Notes under the pieces: generated by a model | The model's input: the letters and a program-made list of their open reading frames with translations, nothing else | Databases searched by the model: none | What the model was told of the DNA's origin: nothing | In this document: positions 62,111 to 64,000 of the stretch, piece by piece | Layout: every line of letters starts with the position of its first letter | Numbering within the stretch: the first letter of the stretch is position 1 | Translations under genes and position numbers: made by a program | Assembly (NCBI GenBank): GCA_936440205.1 | Contig: OW387147.1 | Location: 27,305,629 to 27,369,628, forward strand | Source of the DNA: Lepidonotus clava | Taxonomy: Eukaryota > Annelida > Polychaeta > Phyllodocida > Polynoidae | Length of the DNA stretch: 64,000 nt | Direction of reading: 5' to 3'

Positions 62111-62289
62111 AACAAACAAACTTCAATGTGTAATGCATCACACATATAGGTGTAACTTTCCGTAGCGTCCACCAACCGTCATATTGTGATAACCTGTACT
62201 GTCTACACTGGTCGGTTTTATCTATTTTTGTAATACACAGTGTCCCAGGGGTCTGGGGCGATGTAGTAGCGAGCAAACAACAAAAGATC

Positions 62290-62311
62290 ACATAATTATG
62301 CATAATTATGT
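62290..62311. repeat. 22-bp perfect palindrome with homeodomain cores
   Basis: A, then CATAATTATG twice, then T. The sequence is both a perfect palindrome and a direct repeat, and carries two TAATTA cores and an ATGCATAAT overlap. Confidence 0.7.
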
Positions 62312-63583
62312 TCAAACTTATACAAAGAAAAAAACACAAGAGAAGAGAGGAGGAGGAGGAAGGAGAAGCTTGGCATTTGGCCTTAGGTGCGCCGCCTAGT
62401 AGGCCTATATCTGAGAAAATTTGTTAATTGTTTGAAACACAAATAAATCGTGATATAATTAAGCTCATTTTTATTGTCCGTGTCCGAACAGCTCTATGGA
62501 GTTCAAATAGCCTACACAGCCGGAGGGAGAGAGCGAGAGAAGGAACTCAACCCACACTCACTATAAGCCGTAGCTATCAGGACCTCCAGACTTTGGTTTC
62601 ACAAAGCTATTTGAGGGAAAGAATTGAGAACAAGTGACCCTTCCATTGTATTTTCTATTACCATCCCACCAAGGACAGGGCACCCAGTCGTCCTTATGGG
62701 CGGCGAGGAATAGTGAGTCTAGATTTATATTTGTAAATAATGCAAGTAACGAGGATGATTCTATTTGACATCACTACGTAAGAGGCTGAGGCTTTATTCT
62801 AAAGCCATGTCTCGGATCACCACTGCAGACATTGTACATAGTTTGGGGCATCCCAGATTAATGCGCGCGTGCGCATACGCATGACACCCAGAACATGCTT
62901 ACTTGCGCCGGAAGCTAGGTGCTTCCACCTAGCGGGAAGCTAGTTGGAAGCGCCAAGCGGCTCTATTCATAACTACAAAGATTACAAGTCAGGGGAGTCT
63001 TATTGGTCGGTGCAGTGGGTGGGCGTGTAATCATAAATCCACTTTTAGTCCACTCTTAGCCCCGTTTACCTCTATTTTAGATCAACTTTATCACCCACAA
63101 ATCTATAATATTTCTCTGACGGACGTCGATCATTTTTCCAATTCATTGTGTGTTAATATAGTGAATGTTATTTTTTCCTCTTGGAATATCCCATATTGTA
63201 GGCCTATTATTGATGATGATAATAATAATGAGGAGTCCCTTTGATATACGGCTTTCTGTATCTTAATAACGCTTATGAATGTTTACTTTAGGTGCGTTTT
63301 CCATATCTATCGAGAGTTTCTTCCCATGCTATATCACCAGGAGATCGAACATCGGCGGTTAATGTACAAAAACGGTGTGTAGAAAATAATCCCCCTCTAA
63401 TATGATATACCATCTAATGCTAATATGATGCAGTAACAAGTGTTGCAAACGGCTGTCTGATTGGTTGGTACAATTAAATAATTAAACATCAAAGCAGAAC
63501 TATACAAATGACCCTGAAGGGCGACAACCTGGCCTCTGGCGATCATGATAATATCAAGGTTGTCCCCTGGTTTCTAACACCGC
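62312..63583. other. intergenic stretch after the peptide gene
   Basis: No gene. A compact palindrome GCTAGGTGCTTCCACCTAGC lies at about 62914-62933, flanked by ggaagctag repeats. An NRF1-like gtgcgcatacgca is near 62870. Confidence 0.4.
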
Positions 63584-63694
63584 CATCTTGTGTGGCAGAG
63601 AGGCAGTTTCCGGTTGGAGAGCAGAACCACTTCCGGTCGTTCATGCGCAATCACCCACCACGCTTTCTGTGGCTTTGACCTTCGCAGGTCAAAG
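63584..63694. promoter_or_regulatory. promoter-like cluster at the right edge: YY1, ETS x2, everted nuclear-receptor repeat
   Basis: CGCCATCTTGTG (YY1-type, CAAGATGGCG on the minus strand), TTTCCGGTTG and ACTTCCGGTCG (ETS), ATGCGCAAT (NRF1 half) and CTTTGACCT-tcgc-AGGTCAAAG (63673-63694, an everted repeat with 4-bp spacing). This is typical of a TATA-less animal promoter. The gene it would serve is not visible. Confidence 0.4.
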
Positions 63695-64000
63695 TCGTAA
63701 CCTTCACACTGGCGTTCTGTGGTCCGCTGTATATTCCCGAGTCTGTGTCATTGGCAACGCAATAAAAAAAGCTGCACACCATGTCAACTTGTGGTTTTTA
63801 ATTTGTTCATTTGTTTTAGAATAAGTAGTAAAATAATACATCTTAAATAGTTTGCGTATGGTCTTTTGTAACATGAGGACCTGTCTAATACCTCGCAGCC
63901 CAAATAATTATTCACCTAGGACGATAACTATGGTAAATCGTTAACTTTTGAATATCAAAGAGTCTTAAATATCGTAAAGGAAAAAGATTTGAGTTGTCTA

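Noticed and set aside
1-64000. CRISPR arrays, operons, prokaryotic signals, LTR retroelements
   Set aside because: No spaced direct-repeat arrays, no Shine-Dalgarno-linked gene runs, and no long terminal repeats or viral-type protein frames were seen.

Overview
The window is animal nuclear DNA: AT-rich, intron-bearing and sparsely coding. It holds a LINE 3' end with a poly(A) tail, many short palindromic DNA transposons (MITEs), microsatellites, CpG-rich promoter-like islands and one intact tRNA gene. Almost all open frames are short, lie in several frames at once and have no homology I can recognise. The repeat types and the one interpretable gene fit a marine invertebrate. I lean towards a deuterostome such as a hemichordate or echinoderm, but this is inference.

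Layout. Bases 1-663 are the end of a LINE. From about 0.7 to 38.8 kb the window is mostly non-coding. It contains an 895-bp non-autonomous DNA transposon with a clean target-site duplication (5.1-6.0 kb), tRNA-Leu(CAG) at 8.18 kb, palindromic MITEs at 10.8, 27.2, 31.1, 32.5 and 32.8 kb, a 63-nt near-perfect hairpin at 25.4 kb, minisatellites, and promoter-like islands at 18.8, 20.5 and 23.4 kb.

From 38.9 to about 62.1 kb on the + strand I assemble one five-exon gene from splice sites, phase and reading frame. A CRE and TATA box precede exon 1. Exon 2 encodes a signal peptide, exon 3 an acidic propeptide, and exon 4 a KR cleavage site followed by a cationic peptide with a 15-residue Cys-Cys ring ending ...SGRFLPYICW. 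Exon 5 supplies the last three codons and the 3'UTR with AATAAA. The best reading is a secreted peptide precursor of melanin-concentrating-hormone type. A cationic beta-hairpin antimicrobial peptide is the main alternative.

The most unusual feature is upstream of exon 2. The intron-exon junction, including the splice acceptor, start codon and signal-peptide codons, sits at the end of a decayed tandem array of about five earlier copies. The nearest copy keeps its acceptor and its frame, so its use would add exactly 45 residues. The introns hold minisatellites, two more MITEs and possible regulatory islands. The right edge, after the gene, has a palindrome and another housekeeping-style promoter island.
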